Positions 60,381 to 64,000 of a DNA stretch of 64,000 nucleotides are shown here, one piece after another; the stretch's first letter is position 1; each line of letters opens with the position of its first letter. Source of the DNA: Rhytidiadelphus loreus. Lineage: Eukaryota; Streptophyta; Bryopsida; Hypnales; Hylocomiaceae. The position numbers were made by a program, and so were the translations under genes. The notes below the pieces were generated by a model. That model ran no database searches and was not told the origin of the DNA. It worked only from the letters and a program-made list of their open reading frames with translations. The stretch is taken from contig OX344765.1 in the NCBI GenBank assembly GCA_947034895.1, positions 34,291,001 to 34,355,000 of the forward strand. Reading direction: 5' to 3'.

Positions 60381-62442
60381 GTTGTTCTTAGAATATATCC
60401 TTGCAAATTACTTCTAAATCAAAGTTACTAAAATTGTTGAAAGTAGTGAAGAAAAGATGTTTTAATTGAGCATTACCCTATTAAAATCAAGATAGGTGCA
60501 ATTGATTTTTGATTATTTTGAAATATTTTTTTAACAAATTAATTATTATATTTATTTAATATATCAAAGATTCACTTGAAACCAAGCAAAAAATAAAATA
60601 AAATAAAATCCCTAATTGCACCGAAATTGCACAAGGGGGCTGCTAAACTGGCAACTTTTTGCAGGGTTCAAATTTTTTGTAATGACTACAAGGGTGATTC
60701 ATGGATTAATCATCTTTTTCTTTAAAAAAATTTGTAATACCATAATGAAGGAATTTGCAATACTATTCATTGAAAATGTATTCAAACAACTTCCAAAAAA
60801 ATATTGGATGAAAAAACATTTTTTTCCATCCTAAAGTCTCACGTGAAGACATTTGTTGGCTACTTAGTATTTGCATTGTCCTTTTAGGATTAAGGAGTTT
60901 TTTTGCTTTTTTTTCCTTTAGATTGGTAGCCAGGCTAAGAAAAGTTCATTAATTCCTAAAGTCCCCAGAGTCCCCTTGCACTTTTGAAAAATGTATGACC
61001 CAAACAATTGAAAACTATTGTTCATGTTTGTTGTTTTGGTTGCATTGTTTGGGTCAAAATTATCCTAAAATTTGTTATTCTAAAATTGTTGATTTGGAAG
61101 TACAATTTTTCTTAAAATTAAAAATTGCCACATAACATAGTCAAATTGCCACATTAGTATATTTATTGGCACTAGGGTTTGAACCTTAGTCTTCCAAACC
61201 ACTTTCTTCATTCGATACACCATGGTTGAATTTGTATGTCCACTTAGAATGCACAAATTGTTATTTATAAAACCTATTGGATTTCTACCAATTTGGTCAA
61301 AGAAAAATTGTAGTGCCTAAAACAACTAAAAGTTGGTAGCATCTTTATAGCAATCAATTGATTAAGTAAAGTAATAACTCCAATGCTTAAAAAAATAAAA
61401 TATTGTTGATTTTCTGTTGTTTTAGTCACAAATTTCCTAGTAGTGTCGAGGAACTATAGAAGGTTTGCAATCCAATATAATAAGTGATTAACTTTTTGGA
61501 AATATATATTTTTTTCTATGTAAAAAGAGTTGATGCATTCCATTTGGAGAAGGGATGTGAAAGTTATGAAGCTTCTTGTTTTTATTGGCAATCTAAGCAA
61601 ATTCTTGAGAAAATAATGTATTGTACATGGTTTAGTTTAGTTTTTTAGAACAATCTCATTGTTGGAATTAGTGTGTTTCAATTCTATCTTAGAGCTATTG
61701 ACAATTTAGTTTTTCCTTCTATCTCTTACCTACTCCAATTTAATAATTATTTAAAGAATGAAAATCATAAAGGAAGATGAATTTTTTTTTCCAAATTCTC
61801 AACTCAATTCTTGAACATAAAATATTGTTAATTCACAATTCGTAGTCCAAAATTTTAAGTTAATAAGATTTAAAGCTATATAATCTAGTTAGGCTAGGAA
61901 TTTAAAAAAAAAATCATTTTCTTCATATTCAAGGCTTATATATTGTAATTAATTCAATCAAAGTTTTTGAAATGTCTTCAAGACATTTTCATACTAGTCT
62001 AGTGCAAGATCCTACAATCAGATATGCAAAAGAACAAATGTTTAAATTTTGTTGTTGTTTGCATTGAATAGGATAGTAGTTTGAATGCTTTTTTACCAGG
62101 AAAATGACCCTGGGACTTTAGAAGTGAAGGGTTAAACACTCTCTACACATAATGGGGATATCTTTCTTCTAGATTTTTAGAACAACAAAATGAATTGATA
62201 CTTTTTTGGATGAATCTTGTAAGATTACAAATGAATTGTTCTCATGGATGATATGAGGTTAAGCATATAGACCAATTTAGGTTACATATGTGTTTCAATA
62301 TACACCCATTTCTCACAATAGACACCATTGTTAGAAATTTTCATGTTCCATTTCAACCCATATTTTGTGGTGGAATTATTTAATTCCACTGATTGTATTG
62401 ACTTGTAAGCATATGTATCAAAATCATTAAATGTTTTTCAGT
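60381..62442. other. AT-rich intergenic DNA with TTAA-family remnants
   Basis: No gene recognised. AATTCCTAAAGTCCCC near 60952 and GGGACTTTAGAAG near 62112 resemble the two ends of the TTAA-family elements in an extended, decayed copy. Sequence between them shares words with that family. Confidence 0.4.
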
Positions 62443-62716
62443 TGCATTGGAGGGCTGTTTCAAGTTCATTCTTCATGCTAGAAACCAACCATTGCTGGCT
62501 AAAATAAAAAGTAATAATAAAATATTTATAAAATTTAAAATAAATAAAAATTTAAAAATTCATTTTTAAATTTAAAAATAATTAAATATTATAATTTGAT
62601 GTGGCAATAATTCTACCACGTTAGACTACTGGTTTGGTGATGATTTGGCGCAGTCCCACATTCCCAACAACCCAGGAACTTGTGGCCCTTTACAACCCCG
62701 AAATCTCATCTAATGC
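62443..62716. mobile_element. Diverged relative of the 301-bp MITE
   Basis: GCATTGGAGGGCTGTTTCAAG at the left and CCCGAAATCTCATCTAATGC at the right resemble, in inverted arrangement, the ends of 60080-60380. The centre is a T/A-rich AAATTTAAAAAT stretch. Ends are imperfect. Confidence 0.5.
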
Positions 62717-62761
62717 ATCCATCCAAATTAAGAACATTAATGCAATTATTCATGGTGGTTT

Positions 62762-63600
62762 TTAACCCGTAAAGGACCATTGTCCCTTTGGGGGACAATT
62801 GCGTTTTCGGGCAGGTACCTACGGGCTGAAATTTTCTCCTGATTTTTTGAAACTTTTTTTGAATATTGAAAAGCTAACTAGCTTTGTGGTAATGTAATTT
62901 TTTTCATGATCGGTGCTTGGGAACAATAGTTATGACCAAATAAGCTCAAAACAAGGGATGAGGGGTGGGGGGGTAGCCGGGGTGGGGGGGGCAGCTTGGG
63001 CACCACAAAAAATAAATTGCAAAAATTTGAATTTTTTTTTAAATATATATTTTTCTCATAGACTATATTTTTTTCTATGTTTTATTGAAAAGCTGACTAG
63101 CTTTGTGGTAATGTAATTTGTGATTCATTTCATTTGAATTTGTTAAGAGAAAGTTATGTACATTCTTGTTTTTTGGGTAGTTAGAGCATCTTTTTGAAAA
63201 AAATAACTTGTAGGATTCATTTTTTTTTTGCATGGTTTAATTTACTTGCTAGAACAATCTCACCATCGGGATTAGTGCATTTTAATTCCATCTAAAATAT
63301 ATGAATATTTTAGATTTTCCTCCTATCGTGTACCTACTTCTACTTAACAATTTTTTTAAGAATGATAATTAAGTTTTTTTGAATTTTCTTTTTTTTCCTA
63401 GATTCTCAACTCAATTCTCCACTGTAAAGAATTAAAGCTCAAAACTCTGTAGTGCAAAAATTTTAATTTAAAAATATTCAAAGTCAAAAAATCAAGTCCC
63501 GCAATGTTATGAAAACCTTGTTTTTACTACTTTGAACGCAAATATCTTGCAATTTGTGCAGTCAAAACTTCTGAATTTTTTTCCACACTTTTTCATACTA
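62762..63600 (-). repeat. TTAA-family element in reverse orientation, truncated
   Basis: TTAACCCGTAAAGGACCATTG at 62762 corresponds to the complement of the right end of copies A and B, and the following GGGCAGGTACCTACGGGCTGA block matches theirs inverted. The distal end is lost near 63600. The segment CTGACTAGCTTTGTGGTAATGTAATTTGTG near 63091 partly repeats one at about 62875. Confidence 0.55.
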
Positions 63601-64000
63601 TTAACCCCTCATCGCCTAAGGAGACGAAAAGTGTCCTCATGTATAATTCAAAGTGCTGTAACTTTTGCATCCAATATCCGAATTCAATAAAACTTGTTGG
63701 TAAAGTTGTGCTCTCTCTTCTAATTTGTGTGGTAAAATTTTCAGATCAATACAAGATTTACAAATTAAATGGGAGCCCATCAAAGTTCACAGGTTCAATT
63801 TGAATTCACCAAATTGCATTTGATGGCTGAGGGGTATCTCCTTCATACAATGTTCGATTTCAATAAAATTTGTTAGGTTATGTTCCCCTTTTAGTCTAGT
63901 TATTGTGGTAAAATTTTCATGTCAATACAAGCTTCTTTTAATGTTTGGGAGCAATTCAAAATTTAAAATCTAGCCATTTTCGGATTATAGTGAATTTTGG
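63601..64000. repeat. Start of another TTAA-family-like repeat, runs off the window
   Basis: TTAACCCCTCATCGCC at about 63600 begins a stretch with internal repetition (CAATATCCGAATTCAATAAAACTT and a similar phrase near 63850). No coding sequence; it continues beyond the window. Confidence 0.4.

Noticed and set aside
1..64000. LTR retrotransposons, viral insertions, CRISPR arrays, rRNA genes
   Set aside because: No reverse transcriptase, integrase or gag-like frames, paired long terminal repeats, spaced direct-repeat arrays or rRNA-like sequence were seen; the mobile content visible here is DNA-transposon type.

Overview
This is nuclear DNA from a land plant. The support is a plant-specific CONSTANS-like B-box/CCT gene, a plant-type GRAS regulator with GT-AG introns, and a large CACTA (En/Spm-type) DNA transposon, all in AT-rich, repeat-dense intergenic DNA. 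The compact gene models and repeat landscape suggest a non-seed plant such as a moss or another bryophyte or fern-grade lineage. That placement is inference; no species is claimed.

Layout. (1) 1-5100: a TTAA-flanked repeat, then a three-exon CONSTANS-like gene on the minus strand (1993-4516) with a GC-rich 5' flank. (2) 5100-12260: AT-rich intergenic DNA with a small inverted-repeat element, an isolated GC-rich block (8102-8660), a 97-bp duplication and a degenerate TTAA-family repeat. (3) 12264-27734: one CACTA element of about 15.5 kb with matching CACTACAA termini and an ATA target duplication. It holds two divergently transcribed genes. On the minus strand is a TNP2-type transposase carrying a nonsense codon and two frameshifts. 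On the plus strand is a six-exon TNPA-like gene in which an FCP1/NIF (HAD-phosphatase-like) domain sits between the two usual En/Spm domains. (4) 27735-34500: AT-rich DNA with a terminal-inverted-repeat element and one possible orphan exon. (5) 34500-38700: a GRAS gene of the SCL32-like type on the minus strand, with a degenerate tandem copy of its own 3' end and a roughly 180-bp repeat in its intron. (6) 38700-42500: moderate-GC unique DNA with a GA tract. (7) 42500-64000: a repeat field without a convincing gene. It contains three copies of a 583-584 bp element with perfect 8-bp target duplications, two large palindromes, several tandem arrays and TTAA-flanked elements.

The two host genes are probably transcription factors: a light/photoperiod-type B-box protein and a GRAS regulator. 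They are unrelated in position. The most distinctive content is the CACTA element: transposase and DNA-binding genes diverge from a shared 3-kb centre, its ends are dense in AATGACTT-like motifs, and a phosphatase-like domain with an altered catalytic motif is fused into the accessory protein.
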